A stretch of 64,000 nucleotides of DNA from positions 24,100,888-24,164,887 of the forward strand of contig NC_081139.1 in assembly GCF_958295425.1 (NCBI RefSeq), written 5' to 3'. Source of the DNA: Solea solea. Its lineage: Eukaryota > Chordata > Actinopteri > Pleuronectiformes > Soleidae. Of this stretch, positions 22,590 to 34,868 are shown in pieces. Made by a program: the position numbers and the translations under genes. Under the pieces are notes generated by a model, which was not told where the DNA came from, did not search any database, and saw only the letters and a list, made by a program, of their open reading frames with translations. Each line of letters starts with the position of its first letter. The stretch's first letter is position 1.

Positions 22590-23730
22590 AATAACTATAG
22601 AAATATCTCTATAATTGTCTGTATGTGGCAGTTTATGTCGAGGATAAGGTGAATACTTTCTTGTAAAATGTGATGCTACACTGGATTATAATGTGGTGAA
22701 GGGGTTTAAGGTGCCCCAGCCAATCAGCTGTAGTTGTTAGATGTCCTCCTGTATAGTTTATGGTGTGTTATTACATAGTCATACAAAGCTTGAACATGCA
22801 AATAAAAAAAGAAGACTTTTTTTATTCTCCGGATTTGTATGGCTATGATTCACAATCATACTGCATGCAAAATCAAACTGCATGCAGTAATCATGACCCT
22901 CATCGTGTGCCCTAGTCACTGACATGCAAGTGTTTAATTAAAACTTTAAAAAATAGCAACAGCTTGATTATAGAAATACTCTTCCTGTTGACATCTTGGT
23001 AAGAAGCTGCCCTTTTGTTGCTTACAGTGGGATTATTTTGTGTGTGTGCGGCTCAGGAAACTATTTTAATCTTATTTTTTTGCAAATGTCAACAAATCCC
23101 ACAGAAGGACTAAAACCAACAGTGTATTAGCCTCAGTACTTTCTGACTCCCCTGCACCAAATCACAACAGTGCACAAAAATATAGCTTCAATAATTAAAA
23201 TAAATGTTAAGATATTTCTTCAAATGTCACGTAGCATAGCAACATTTATTCTTCAAACAGGGTGGATTTGTTTGGGATTATATTGGATTGTCAGCCTACT
23301 CAGTTTTGTAGTTAATATTTACAACCGTGAGACTGTATGTGGGCTTGATTATAAAACATCTGCACAGGGTGCAGTTATATTGTTTCATGGGCTTTTTGTT
23401 GAATGTTTTTACAATGGGTTTATTTATTATAAGAAGAGAATATAGAATATCAACAGAATCCATAAATGTAGCACTTAATTAACAATTCCAACTCTGTACA
23501 TATTGAATATAAAAAAACACAAATTGTTGATTAAGTCTATCAGCTCCACATGGTCTACATTGCCCCACTCTACACAGGAAGTTAATTGTTTTACATCACA
23601 GCAGCATTGTGTTCGAGAAGCAAAGACATTGGGGGTAGGACCAAAAACAAAAAGCTCTACCGCTCAAAAAAACCTGGTCGTTCACTCCCTCAGTCAGGTG
23701 TGATTGTATTCAGATGAAGAACACAGCATA
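22590..23730. other. AT-rich unique sequence
   Basis: Contains the 22859-22889 hairpin. A 91-codon plus frame at 23170-23445 is hydrophobic and AT-driven; nothing supports it as a gene. Confidence 0.4.
22859..22889. repeat. hairpin, 11-bp arms, 9-bp loop
   Basis: TACTGCATGCA pairs exactly with TGCATGCAGTA. Each arm contains TGCATGCA, itself a palindrome, so the arms are also near direct repeats. Confidence 0.85.
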
Positions 23731-23734
23731 CACA

Positions 23735-23777
<43 letters not shown>

Positions 23778-23778
23778 A
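23731..23778. repeat. (TA)n microsatellite
   Basis: About fifteen TA units flanked by ACATATATG and ACATATAAAC. It produces an Ile/Tyr run in a plus frame that is not a gene. Confidence 0.95.
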
Positions 23779-23849
23779 CATAAATAATGTATTTCAGTTC
23801 ATGAAGAGCAAACAAATAATAATCATAATCATTGTCAAAAAAAGAAATC

Positions 23850-24100
23850 ACCAGAAGTTACGCACTGCAGCTTTAAATGTTACAAGACATAACAATGTGT
23901 TGTTACATAATTTCCACACAGTATAATCATCTTTCTGCATTTGCTGTTTGCTTTTTTTTTTCCTTAAATGAAATTGACTTTAATTGTAAAAAGTTAAAAA
24001 AAGAGGGAGTCAATACATTTTATTTTTTTTTTAAATAAAAAAGATGGAAAATAAATGATTTAAAACAAATATACTGAGCACTCACACTGTTAAAGAAGGA
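23850..24100. other. AT-rich sequence with a repeat-edge phrase
   Basis: AGTTACGCACTGCAGCTTTAA near 23857 resembles the terminus of a fish MITE-like repeat. The rest is poly-T and AT-rich. Confidence 0.3.
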
Positions 24101-24119
24101 GGGAAGCGAGAAGCCTGGC

Positions 24120-24400
24120 AAAGTCTGATAAGGCTGTGTAATAGTTACAATAATGTTTTCATAAAGCTCATTAATTGAGGGTCCAGAGGTAATTGCTACG
24201 TTTCCTGCAGGCTAACTACGTTTTTAATGCTGATGACTGTCAAACTGACAAACAACAAGTTGTGGAATATGGATTTTCCTCCCTCTCAGCATGTGTTAAT
24301 AACCTACCATCTGAGCATCGCCAAGGGAAGCTGTCAAGATGGCATCAGTGATAAAATGTTAACATGTGACAAAACGCACCTGCCCGTGAGAAGAACGATT
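24120..24400. other. candidate conserved non-coding segment
   Basis: Repeat-free, with GCTCATTAATTGAGG, GGTAATTGCTACG, CTGATGACTGTCAAACTGACA (two TGTCA-type TALE sites) and GTCAAGATGGCATCAG. Texture resembles developmental enhancer sequence; not testable here. Confidence 0.3.
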
Positions 24401-24954
24401 CAAGTTTAAATTGAATTTGTGCGACTATCACGGAAAACCTTTTTTTCCTAATCCTCACCTGAGGGAAAGTAATATTGATTAAGAAGAAAGACAGAGAATG
24501 AAAGTTGTTTTTTTTTGTTTTTTTTTACTTGGTTTCTGTCAGTGACCTGTCACACACAGTCAATGTGACAGCACGTATATAATTTAAACCACATGACTGA
24601 TTCTCACAGGTCAGGAATCATTGCGATAGGGCAACAGTGATCATGTGATTTGAAGTCACATGCTATCTCTTTAAAAAAAACCTAACCTGTAGCCAGACCA
24701 CATGTGCTAGATATTAATTGAAACAGCAATTAATTAAATCATATGATGTAATTGTTTCTGTAATTTGGTTGTACCTGTATAAAGAGTGATTCTCTATATT
24801 CCTATTTCTGTTTTACAAATCATAGATTATTTTGCTGTACATGATTGTATCTAGCAAAATAAACTAAACATTTAAACTATAAATATGTACAGTAGAAGTT
24901 CTCGTTAGGTCTATTTAGACAAGATAAATAATTTTAAACAGACAGATTGTATAA

Positions 24955-25156
24955 ACTAAAGTGTGTAAGATTTAATGTCACTTTTAACTGTATGTGCCTT
25001 ATCTCACCTTATCTCACACAGTGTTTGGTTGGTCATTGTGGGTTGTTGTAGAAAATCATTTTCCAGTGAATTAATACCAGAAAAAACATGTTTTTTTTTT
25101 TTAATTAAAGTTATAATCGCTGATGGATCCTCATTAATCTTACACATTAGACCTTA
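24955..25156. mobile_element. short MITE with imperfect terminal inverted repeats
   Basis: The left end reads ACTAAAGTGTGTAAGATTTA and the right end TAATCTTACACATTAGACCTTAA. The core GTGTAAGATT pairs exactly with AATCTTACAC, and the flanks are partly complementary. Total length is about 200 bases with no coding capacity. The same terminal phrase is seen at 21515-21600. The superfamily is not determined; the ends lie near TA/TTAA, which would suit a TTAA- or TA-target element. Confidence 0.65.
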
Positions 25157-25159
25157 ACA

Positions 25160-26020
25160 TGACCATAATTTGTTTGTATACAAACTGTGGCCAATAGCAT
25201 TTAAAATTGGGAAACCTCATAGTTGTTGTTACAAGTTCAGCAGATGACAAAGAACAAAAAACATCGAACATGGAAAATAAAATACAGTAATGTTTAAATG
25301 TAAACAAATGCGGGAATTGTAACAGAAGCTAATGGGAGAGAGGCAGATGGTTACAATAACCGTAACATCAAGTGAAATTAATATTAATATCAATATTAGT
25401 ATTAATGAAGATGGCATGAACACAAGGCTGTGCGTGGTTCACAGTGACAGGTGCATCCTGGAGAAATGGAAAACAATGATGGAGGTTTTGCCAGATTTTG
25501 GTCACATCTGAAGAACCTGAGACGCCCCTGACCATCGTGGAGGTCTGGGAGAGGACAGACCACAAAGACAAATAATCCCATATAATACCAAATAATCACT
25601 GTCTGTTTTACTCCTTGGTTAACTTTCAGACATCAGCAACAGATTGAAAGTAAAAGTGTGTCTGCTCTGACCAGCAGCGGAATGGAGCGGAGCAGATCTG
25701 AAGAGAGACACGCCGACAAGATGACTGGCATCTGTCATCAAATTATTTTCGAACTCATTTCTAAAACAGACCTTTGTCCTCTTTTGGTTGAGACATTTTT
25801 CATGAAGGTGTTGAGGCCATTGCTGACCCATAGCTGCAGTTTGGTTTGTTTGACGAAGGCCTTGTTTGGACTGCCTCAGCTCACTTGGAACCTCGCCCGA
25901 GCAGGTACACGGTTAGCAGGGTGTGTACCTTTGCCTGCGTGGGAAACTGGAACAAACAGGGCATTATTATTTTGTATTATTCCTTCCAAATAACATGGCT
26001 AATTAATATTTGCATGTAGT
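25160..26020. other. unique sequence, no gene seen
   Basis: Contains an AT-rich ATTAATATTAATATC stretch at 25378-25406. Plus and minus frames of up to 111 codons at 25368-25993 overlap; none is recognised. If the minus-strand exon at 26028-26150 is real, the right part of this segment would be its 3' untranslated region. Confidence 0.3.
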
Positions 26021-26027
26021 GCCCATA

Positions 26028-26150
26028 TTATCCCCTCATAGTCTTTTGTCTTCTACTCTTCTCCAGTGCAGTTTTGACCAATTCTTTAATTAGGTCATCA
26101 TCAGGGTCATCACTCCTGTCCCAAACACAGTTCCTGTCGTCTCTATCATC
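26028..26150 (-). CDS. candidate last coding exon (C-terminal 40 residues)
   Basis: On the minus strand a GGTGTTTGCAG acceptor ends at 26151, followed by an open frame of 40 codons and a TAA stop at 26028. The frame begins exactly at the acceptor (phase 0). The product is strongly protein-like: an acidic start (DDRDDRNCVW), a second acidic patch (DDPDDD), an amphipathic helix (LIKELVKTALEKSRR) and a basic tail (QKTMRG). Acidic-helix-basic tails of this type occur in regulatory C-termini such as formin DAD segments, but I cannot name a family. No partner exon was recognised nearby. The opposite strand also shows a good polypyrimidine acceptor across the same bases, so orientation is not certain. 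Confidence 0.3.
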   Translation of the reverse strand, partial: DDRDDRNCVWDRSDDPDDDLIKELVKTALEKSRRQKTMRG

Positions 26151-26309
26151 CTGCAAACACCAGTGGATATGGCAGATGTACGGTGAAGGAGGCGGTGCTG
26201 GTGATGTCTGATGTGTGTTGATGAGTGATGCCATCTGATGGCTGATGTTGGGTGAAGCGTGCAGTAATGGAGAGACAGAGGTCAAAGAAACCATTACCAC
26301 AGAGGAGGA

Positions 26310-28260
26310 GGAGGGGAAGGAGAAGGGAAAGTGGGAAGTATGCTGTTGTCTTCTCCAACTGTGGGGTGGGGCCGCTGTCCTTCTGTTATGAATGAATGTC
26401 TCCGTGCTGGCTTTGCATTCATTAGATTGGAAGTCTTATCCTACATACATGATGAGGGCAGTTTGGCATAAACACGTTGCTGTCTGTTGTTCCGTTTGTC
26501 CTTTTGTCCTTTCTTTCTTTTACAATGTTCATGTTAGTGAAAGTGAAGTAAGTTTGAAAGAATACAAGACACACAACTGCATCATTGTGGTAGCAAGAGA
26601 GGCGAGTACTTCAAACACCACACAATCACACAAATACACACACAATGCACTCCTTCTTGGTCTTTACTCTGACGGGGCTCTGCTTAAATAAAGCTCAACA
26701 TTTGCATTAATTTTCTCAACTGACTCAACTGAGACATGAGTTGACCCCAATCCTGTCATGCAAATAACTCTAGCATGGGAATAATAATAGCTCTTCAGAT
26801 GAGGTGGCACGTAATTACTGGGTCTGACCTCTCCTAGCAGTTACTGACTACCCACAACATGCATGAAACCATTTAGTTCATTCCATCTATCAACGTGTGT
26901 CACTTTGTTGTCCTCATGACAAGGTTACCATAGCATTACACCGACACTTCTCAGCTAAGATGCCATGTACTGTTGCAAGGTTATCACTCAATGACAGTTG
27001 ACACCAATGGATCCCTCTTATTATGATGAGTTGGAACACCTTGGTATCCACTGCAACATTAGCGCACCATCTGGAAGGCTAATGCGAATGCGTCCTCTGA
27101 AATCGTGCTTTGGGCCCTTGCTGTGCACAGTCTTGTTGACTAATATTTCTTTGTGAAAAATAAAGCGCAGAGCCACAGAGATGTGAAGGACATGGAGGTG
27201 CGAAGGAGAAAGGGGAGGAAGGAGACCCTTCGATGTGAAACGGGATGACAAGGCAGGCAGCGGGTGGATTCATCACACAGCCGGGATGTCTTGTTCCGAC
27301 ACTAATTTTGGCCCAAAGCTGTGGGTAATGAACATATCCTGTGACAAATGGGGGAATTGTAACAGTTGAAGCGTTGTTGGGGACACATTTGCATTCCAGC
27401 AAACTGCCGTGACACCACCTGGTGTCTGGAGACTGTCGTATGTGCCAGGGTAGAGAGCATGTCCCTAGAAGCGTGAATCACCACCGTCCTCCGCCATCTG
27501 AAGCTCACCAATCAGAGCTCTGTGGTTACACGTGACGACTGAAAAGCTGCCCTGATGACAAATGCCCCTCTGACATATGAATCAGTGGCCATGAGAGCCT
27601 CTGTGTAGAGTGGAATGATTAGGAGTCATTTTGACATTATCAGACCTGGTTGTCACTTTCAGCACAGACTTTTTCTCTCACACACACTATGACAAAAATC
27701 CTGACCTGGCCACGTTAAATTACCTTAATTTTTCTTGATCCTCACTGACAGTGTGATTTGTGAAAGTCCTCTTCTTATTTAGCTGAACTTTACAGAGGCT
27801 CGGGGGTAATGATTTGTCCTTGGGCTTAGGAATGATGAAGTGATTAAGTCTTCCTGAGCAGCTAAGACCTATAAAAGCCATGAATAGTGTTGTAGCATCT
27901 GAATACCAGGTGACTGCAGTTTTAGTCATAGCAAGTTTATCCTGTTCCATTTGTACTTTTGTGCAAATACAATAAATACAGCACAGGGCTTTATTCTGAA
28001 GTGGTGCAGAACGACAAGTCAAACGTAAAGTGAGTAATAAGGCTCTGCAGATTTTAACAAACGTCCATATTCACCTCTTCCTTTAAAGTAAAGTTGCCTT
28101 TGCATACTGGAGAGGTCATTACTTCCACTTCAAAATGTGAAATACACGCTCCGGCTGGTTTGTTTGTCAAGAGATCATCGTCTGTAAAGCAAAAATCCTC
28201 ACCTAAAGTACAAATGAAATGCTAATTCTAAGGCTATGGCAACCAAATTATAAGTGGTTA
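26310..28260. other. unique sequence, partly conserved-looking
   Basis: 27000-27520 is repeat-free with balanced composition (for example AACATTAGCGCACCATC and GAAATCGTGC). Three overlapping minus frames there (69 to 107 codons) match nothing. No gene is supported. Confidence 0.3.
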
Positions 28261-28270
28261 CACATAATTG

Positions 28271-28282
28271 CATATACATATA

Positions 28283-28346
<64 letters not shown>

Positions 28347-28360
28347 CATATATGTATACA
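28271..28360. repeat. long (TA)n microsatellite
   Basis: An essentially pure TA tract at 28286-28342 with degenerate edges. It yields Ile/Tyr-only frames on both strands that must not be called genes. TA tracts of this size readily extrude cruciforms and are length-variable. Confidence 0.97.
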
Positions 28361-30060
28361 AACCATGAGGAAAATGCAATATAGCATGAGCATTCCAATC
28401 AAATTTTCAACAATCGGTGGATTCAGGATTTGTAACTTGGTCAAAATACATCGTCTTTTAACTGTCCCAAAAAAAAAAGTTTAGGCATAGTTATGATGGT
28501 TAGTGCATATTCTTTAAATAAGAAAGTAGTCTATATAAGAATAAAAATAAAAGACGTGCAAAAATTCAAGTAACCAACCCACATTGTTGTGTAAAGATTT
28601 GAGGGTCAATTTCACTCTGCTAATTCTGATGAACATCTTTTATTTTAATGGCTAGTCCTCGTTGCAAATGACCATTTTTGTCAGTGTTTCAGGCAAAACC
28701 CTTTTTTTGTGAAATAGTCATTAATTGAGTGAGCCATCACAAATGAGCTAATACAGATGTTTCCTCTGTCTGCTCCCTGGCACATGATTTACACAGTTGT
28801 TAGCAGTCACATGTTGAGACTACCTCCATACACGGCAGTGTCATCTCATTCTCTGAAGACCAATAGCGTGCTTGATCCAGGCCCTTTTCATTTGCTTCAA
28901 CAGATCTCCTTTTCTCACCCATTCAACCTTGATGGCTCCTTTCACACCACTGTCTGTACCCTCCCCTGGCAGCACAATGAACAGCAGTCTGCCACCCTGT
29001 CACCTCAGACAGACTTTTATCTGCTGAGAAGCCCAAAGCTCATGGAAAGCCTTTTGTTACCTATCTTTGAGGTGGCTGAATGGTTCCTTCCTTTGATTTG
29101 TACCTTGCCATTTTTACCTCACAGTGGGTTTTTTTTCTCTCTCGCTCACACTTTTCAAATGTGGAAAAAGGCAATACCTTTTCTTGTCTGTTGGACACCT
29201 TGCTCAATTTCAAACTGTGTACAAGTCCTTTTGTGCATCTTTATCAAAGTATTGCATGTATGAATCACGTGCAGGGAGAGTCAGCACGTTTACATGACGT
29301 TAGAAAAATATTGAATTATTGTGTAAATTGTGACTTTTAAAATTCATGACAACATACTGGTCTGACTGAAATTGTAATACATTAAATTGCTGAAAGCCAC
29401 ACACTGATTGTGGATGAGGTAGTCTGCACATGCTGCACAATTCACGAGGAGACACAATTTATGCTCTGTGTGCTTACAGAAGTAAATATTTTAAAGTAAA
29501 TTGATGGGAGAAAGATGGTATGTGATGATGCTTGACATGCTACCAACTACAACTAATGTTGGAATGTAATAGTTCAGCTGGAAAATGCTTAACGCTAAGG
29601 CGGCATGTCGCTACCCGGTGTAGTGGAGTCAAATTCCAGGACAGCAGTCCAATTAGTTGCAAAACTTTAGCTCGATTTAGAAAAAGTAACTAGTATCCTG
29701 CATGACACCATGTCATGTGAGGATACATTCATATAACAAAGCTGCCTAGGTTAAAATGTTATTTTAAAGTCACTACAGCAGAGCCTTTTCCAAGCCACAA
29801 AAATCTAAAAGACAGCAACAGTTTTTCTAGCAATATAGAATGCTGTATGTGAGTAATAGCAGTGACCTGTGTCAAAAATCACCTCTGCAACCTTATAACT
29901 TATAAAAGCTTCCATTCTCTCACTCTACAGTTACAAAAAAAAAAAAAGCCAACAACAATCTTCCCCCAGCAGAGTGAGTGGCGGTGTCGAACAGGAATCA
30001 GCCTTTATATAGATTGTAATTGTTTCTCCCTGCTCATGCGTCTCTCGTCTCATCCATCTC
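28361..30060. other. unique sequence with a chance 168-codon frame
   Basis: A plus-strand frame at 28757-29263 is long but its product is unlike any protein I recognise and has no splice or promoter context. A poly(A) run occurs at 29935-29947. Nothing else is definable. Confidence 0.35.
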
Positions 30061-30080
30061 TCTTTTTTCCCCCGTTTCAG

Positions 30081-30212
30081 GCAGGTTTCAACCGCACAAG
30101 GTCATTGCTCTTAGGCAGCCGCAACTCGGCTTTATTGTTCCAGCGGGTCAGCGGGTCCGACACACATCACAGCTATTATTCCTCAGGAACAAATGGCCGT
30201 CCCACGCTTTGA
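30081..30212 (+). CDS. candidate terminal exon (43 residues)
   Basis: A strong acceptor (CTCTTTTTTCCCCCGTTTCAG, ending at 30080) precedes an open frame of 43 codons and a TGA stop at 30210-30212. The frame is in phase 0 with the acceptor. The product begins AGFNRTRSLLLGSRNSALLF and continues Ser/His/Tyr/Gly-rich (HHSYYSSGTNGR). The composition is balanced and unlike the low-complexity frames elsewhere, and the DNA is repeat-free. It could be an alternative last exon of a gene whose other exons are outside the window, or conserved non-coding DNA with a chance acceptor. Confidence 0.22.
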   Translation, partial: AGFNRTRSLLLGSRNSALLFQRVSGSDTHHSYYSSGTNGRPTL

Positions 30213-31440
30213 TCTATGGCTTTCCTTCTCAGACACTTCCATAATACCCTTGACAGGGTTTCTTTTTTGTCCTCTTCTCGTTTTGCTGATGATCCATCTC
30301 TTTTTCCCACCTGTTCCTCTTAAAGTGCCATATTATTGTTGAGAGTGATTTATAATTGCAGATTTGATAGAGCGGGTGATGGTTGGCATGTTTTTGTATT
30401 ATAAATGTGTATCGGGTGTTATATGACTGTGAGTATAAATTTTTAACCATATTCTAACAGAATGGTTTTGTCTTTCAACTGTTGTGTGTTTCCAATAAAA
30501 CTTTTTCAAGTGAAGATTTCCCAGCTTTGTGGAAGATTCATGAGAGCAGTGCTACGTTGTTAGAGAGTTATGCCCGACATGCAGCATTTGTAAATCTTCT
30601 TTGTGCTTGAGTGAAACAAATATTTCAGACCATTAAAACCTCTAGGCTAGGGTTTCAGCCACATCCACCAGCAACAGCAGAATTGGTTTGTCCCTGATGA
30701 ATGTGTTTCAAGAGGCATTTTGGGCCTTATCCACATGAGAACAGAACTTTTCCAATACAATATGTTTCTTTTTCGTTCTTAAAAAGTTTTCTATAATCAT
30801 TGAATTAATTCAAGAAATGTCTGCATCCACACAAAGCTCCCCAAGACAACTCGAAATGTTGTATTGCATATGCCAGGCCTGTATCTAGTGCTGTAACGCT
30901 GCTACAGAAATACACCGAAAATGGAGAGGAAGACATTGAGCATCCGCATAAAAGCTTCATTCAAATAAGCATAGATTACAATGTGTATGATCATAGAATC
31001 AGAGACAGAATGAGCCAAGCCAGAGGAAAAGAAAATAAAAGTTGACAAAAAGTAACTCCAAGCACAGCGAATGCAAGAGGTGGGACTCTGAGTATCATCG
31101 TTTCCCAAAAGTAGTGTACTGCTCGTATACGCAAAAAAGCAAGAGTGGTGTTTTGAGAATTTCCCACTCTTGGACTCATTTCCCAAAATACAATTAAAAA
31201 AGGAGCAAATTCGCCTAAACTTGTCTCATGTGTACGGCCCTTTGAGCACCTCTCTTCAGAGGTCCAACAACACAGGATTATTTGGCTGACCCCCACTGTC
31301 CCTGTTTTACATATAAAGAAGAGGCATTGCAGTGCGGATGTGCAGTGTGGCACCCAACCCTGGCACTTTTTTTTCTTTTTTTTAATTCACAACCAGACGT
31401 TGATGCCAAGGTAGGAACCCCACTTTTAAACTCTGGAGTC
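30213..31440. other. unique sequence, conserved-looking at left
   Basis: 30213-30440 has enhancer-like texture (GTGATTTATAATTGCAG, GATAGAGCGGGTGATGG). Minus frames of 94 and 120 codons at 30902-31353 overlap in different frames and match nothing. Confidence 0.3.
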
Positions 31441-31444
31441 ACCT

Positions 31445-31467
31445 GTAATGAGCTTTGAGCTCATTAC
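31445..31467. repeat. perfect hairpin, 10-bp arms, 3-bp loop
   Basis: GTAATGAGCT, loop TTG, then AGCTCATTAC, an exact complement. The arms each contain a TAATGAG/CTCATTA homeodomain-like word, so the element could be a paired homeodomain site as well as a DNA hairpin. Confidence 0.9.
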
Positions 31468-31775
31468 TCAAAGCCCCCAAAACACACCTTCACCATGAAT
31501 AATGGATTGCAGTTGGCGGACGCTTATTCACCATTGTGAATGCGGATTAATTACGCAGAACTAGTCAGCCTCAGTGATGGTGCAATGTCAGGTGGGCTTA
31601 GTGAAACACACAGATGCTTTCACTTATGTTAAATCACTTTCTAATAGATGCTTTACCATAATTAATGGATGTCAGAAAGGCTTTGAATACATACCACAGA
31701 GCCATGTGTAAATTCAATGTCATGCCTACTTTCACACGTGTACAAGTCACTGTGAACTTGACGCTTCCGTGCATG

Positions 31776-32000
31776 TAGTTAAAGGTACCTTATGAAAGAA
31801 ATGTATTGTGTTTAGTCATAAAATAACCATGAAATGTCTGTTGTCAAGCCTACCACCAACCACCGGGTAGCACTTCTACATATGAGTTGCAAGAAGAGAA
31901 AGTCAAGCACTCGGTGTCGCTGTAGCTATGAGCAGAAATGTCATTGGCAAAGCTAACAATGCCTCTCTACTCCTCAAAAATGTATTGACAAGAGGAGAAG
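31776..32000. mobile_element. interspersed repeat candidate
   Basis: TTAAAGGTACCTTATGAAAG leads into CATAAAATAACCATGAAATG, CACCGGGTAGCACTTCTAC, and GTCAAGCACTCGGTGTCGCTG. The phrases have the style of abundant fish MITE-like repeats. The right end is not defined and no target duplication was found. Confidence 0.35.
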
Positions 32001-34654
32001 CAAATGGAAGGTCTGCATTAGAGATGCATTTGGAAATTTTAGATGGATATACATGAAGAGGAATTTGAAGACAGATGATGTTGTGAATAATATTCCCCAG
32101 GACAGATAAGCACTCGCTCTCTCTTCTTCTCGTCTGTACACATTATCTAGGGTATATAATGTATACTATGCTTGTACAGTCTGTTTTTTTGTCTCATCAT
32201 ATTTTAACTCCCCATAGCTGTTGCAGAGGCACATCATCTCCATCTGTTGCTGACATGCAAAAAGTAACCAAAGAGGTTTGTTTATGAAAAGTTTTGTATG
32301 AGTATGTGCATGAACACAGTGTAACACTGACTGTGTCTATACAGTAGCTCTTTGTTTTCAAACTCTCCACCAACCTTTGAGAGCCCAGAGTCACGGAGGA
32401 GGAGGAATTTAGGCTGAAGTACCCGCTAATGGTTGTAGTTTTACATATTTTATAGTATCTTTAAGCCATGGTAGTGTTTTTTACAGCATGGAGATAGCGC
32501 AGGTTTCACAAGCATTTATTCTGGGTTCAAGCCCTTTTCTGCTCAACAGAAGGAAGCAACTCGCTTGGCCAAAATTTAAGACACAAGGAAGAGTAAGCAA
32601 AGTCCATCTTCACAAAGTCAAGCAAAGTTGATAATAGCTACAATGTTGCACATTTACATGACATTATCTACCTTATGACGCGTTAAAATCCATGTATAAC
32701 ACCCACAAGTGCTAGGCCTAGGTTTAAATGGAATAAGACATTGTATACTTTACTGTAAACTGAGATTCCTATAAACAAAGCAACCACGCTACAATTGTAG
32801 ACACACACTGTAAATCAATGACTTGTGGTGTCCCTTTTGGTCAATAAAAGGGACATTTTATAATTTTACAAACATAGATTCACGAAGATATCTTCCTTGG
32901 TGAGCAGACAAACAATGATTTATAAGCTTCAAATCATTATGGACATAAATTGCTCAAAGCAAAAGTCGTTAGACGCATTACTAGGTAGGCATTGCTCAGA
33001 GGATACTACAAAAAGCACATTTTGTTAACATGTTGTCCGTCGCTCTGTCTGATTGTGTGTCGGTCTAGTCAGATTCTTCATCTACTGTACGTCCGTTGGT
33101 CACGTCTCATGAAAGTGGGAGACGACTACACCCTTTCCTTGCAATTTTAGTCAAAGCAAAAATATACAAAATAATGTTAATTATTACAATAACCTAAACC
33201 CATAGGATTCTGGCTCTTTGATGCTTGAACCAAATAAACAGTGCAATTAAGACGTTAGAATATGGAACAGCATGCATGCACTTCTGGCACCGCAAAGCCT
33301 TGAATGCTCAACACCAACACGTCCAAGTTCCCTTGTACCATATGGGCATTTGTGTTGTTGTAAGGCATACAAACCCACTATAATAGCACAAGTATTATCT
33401 AGTTGCACCTGAATTCCCTGCAGCCTATCCACATGCATAATAAATCCAGGAAATGTCAGCTATGAGGCCTGAGGGAAAACCGTGCCATTTGTTTAAGCTC
33501 TGGCTAGTGATACTGCCTAGTGCCATTGATGTTTGGATAGAAGTGAATGAATAAAGAATGTCGGCACTTGCATGACAATCGGGGGTTTACAGGACCCTGG
33601 ACAGTGAAAGCTTTGATTGAACATATGCTTCCAATACTCAGTAAGCCCCCGAAATAATAACGCAGGTGGGTGTTCAGTATTTCGATCGATGCTTCCCTCA
33701 TCATCTCACATGCAAGCACTCGTGCATACAACATATTCCCATCTGTTAACATGTCAACGCAGAAAGTGATTAGCAATTTCATTAACAGGAGCAATAAAGC
33801 AGGGGAAAACTGCACCAACATGGCATTATCAAGATGTCTTTAAAAAAAAAAAAAAGGAAATAATTATAAGAAAGAATTCATTGTGAAGTGTATGCTGATT
33901 TCTTTTGTTTTAATAGCTTTCTGTTTAGTATCTGACAGCATATTGAACGAGTAGCTTGGAGCTTTTTCTCTTTGTCCGACTGACTGACTGTGGGTTTTTT
34001 GGTTGCTGACTCCTTGAGGCCCAGAAGTTTCCACTGGCTTGTTTTTCATTCCCAGAATCCCTTTCCCTGCTAGCCAAATCACTGAGCTATGACTACAGGC
34101 CTGGTTGGAAGTCCTTATCTGCTATCATTAAAGATGCATTTATTCCATTGCCTCAGGTGCTTGTGGGTGTTCGTGTGTGTGTGCTTTCAAATGCCTTTTC
34201 CTCGTTCCCCATGCACAGTTGATGTATGTGTGTGAAAAAAAGAGAGGGAGCAAAACAGAGGAAGGGGGTATAAATGTTTGTGTATGTATGTGTGGGTGGC
34301 TTCAGGGGGGGTCCTGTGTGTGGAAGTGGATAAGGCTTTGTGTGTTTCTGTCTGCATCTGCCTGTGATGTCTGTGTAGCCAAGGTTAACACACTCCTCCC
34401 ACACTAAGGCTGATCTAAATAGAGACAGAGGCAGGGTAAATGGGGATCAGAAGTCAAGCGCTGGCAACCATGCTAAATTATCGGCGGAAATCAACGCTGT
34501 CCTCATTAATTACACAAAAGGCCGTTAGTCATTTTCACCCTCCCCCACCAGCCAGACCTCCCGACGTCTCTCAAACTATGAGATGCTTCTTCGGTGATTT
34601 CTCTCACTTTTGCACACACGTACAGCATACCCACAAATTCCGGCATATTTTATA

Positions 34655-34696
<42 letters not shown>
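34655..34696. repeat. (CT)n(CA)n compound microsatellite
   Basis: Five CT units followed by sixteen CA units. Overlapping frames with His-Thr or Cys-Val runs come from it. Confidence 0.96.
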
Positions 34697-34698
<2 letters not shown>

Positions 34699-34850
34699 AA
34701 CAGAACAAGGGCATAGATGAAAGGAGAATCTGTCTTTGCCGCTGACATTGGAACAGAGCAACCAAAAGATAATGTAGTCTGTGAGTCACGTTCACCTTCA
34801 GTGCTCTCCGCCTTTCATTACAGCTTTCGTCTCCCACTAAAGGTAACCGC

Positions 34851-34868
34851 GTTGTTGTTGTTGTTGTT
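34851..34868. repeat. (GTT)6 microsatellite
   Basis: Six perfect GTT units. Confidence 0.95.

Noticed and set aside
28199..28484. Frames of 81 and 76 codons
   Set aside because: They are Ile/Tyr runs over the TA microsatellite.
28757..29263. 168-codon plus frame
   Set aside because: No recognisable domain, no promoter or splice context; overlapping frame at 29080-29340 is just as open.
33504..33821. 105-codon minus frame with a hydrophobic start
   Set aside because: Resembles a signal sequence by chance; no mature domain recognised and no transcript signal.
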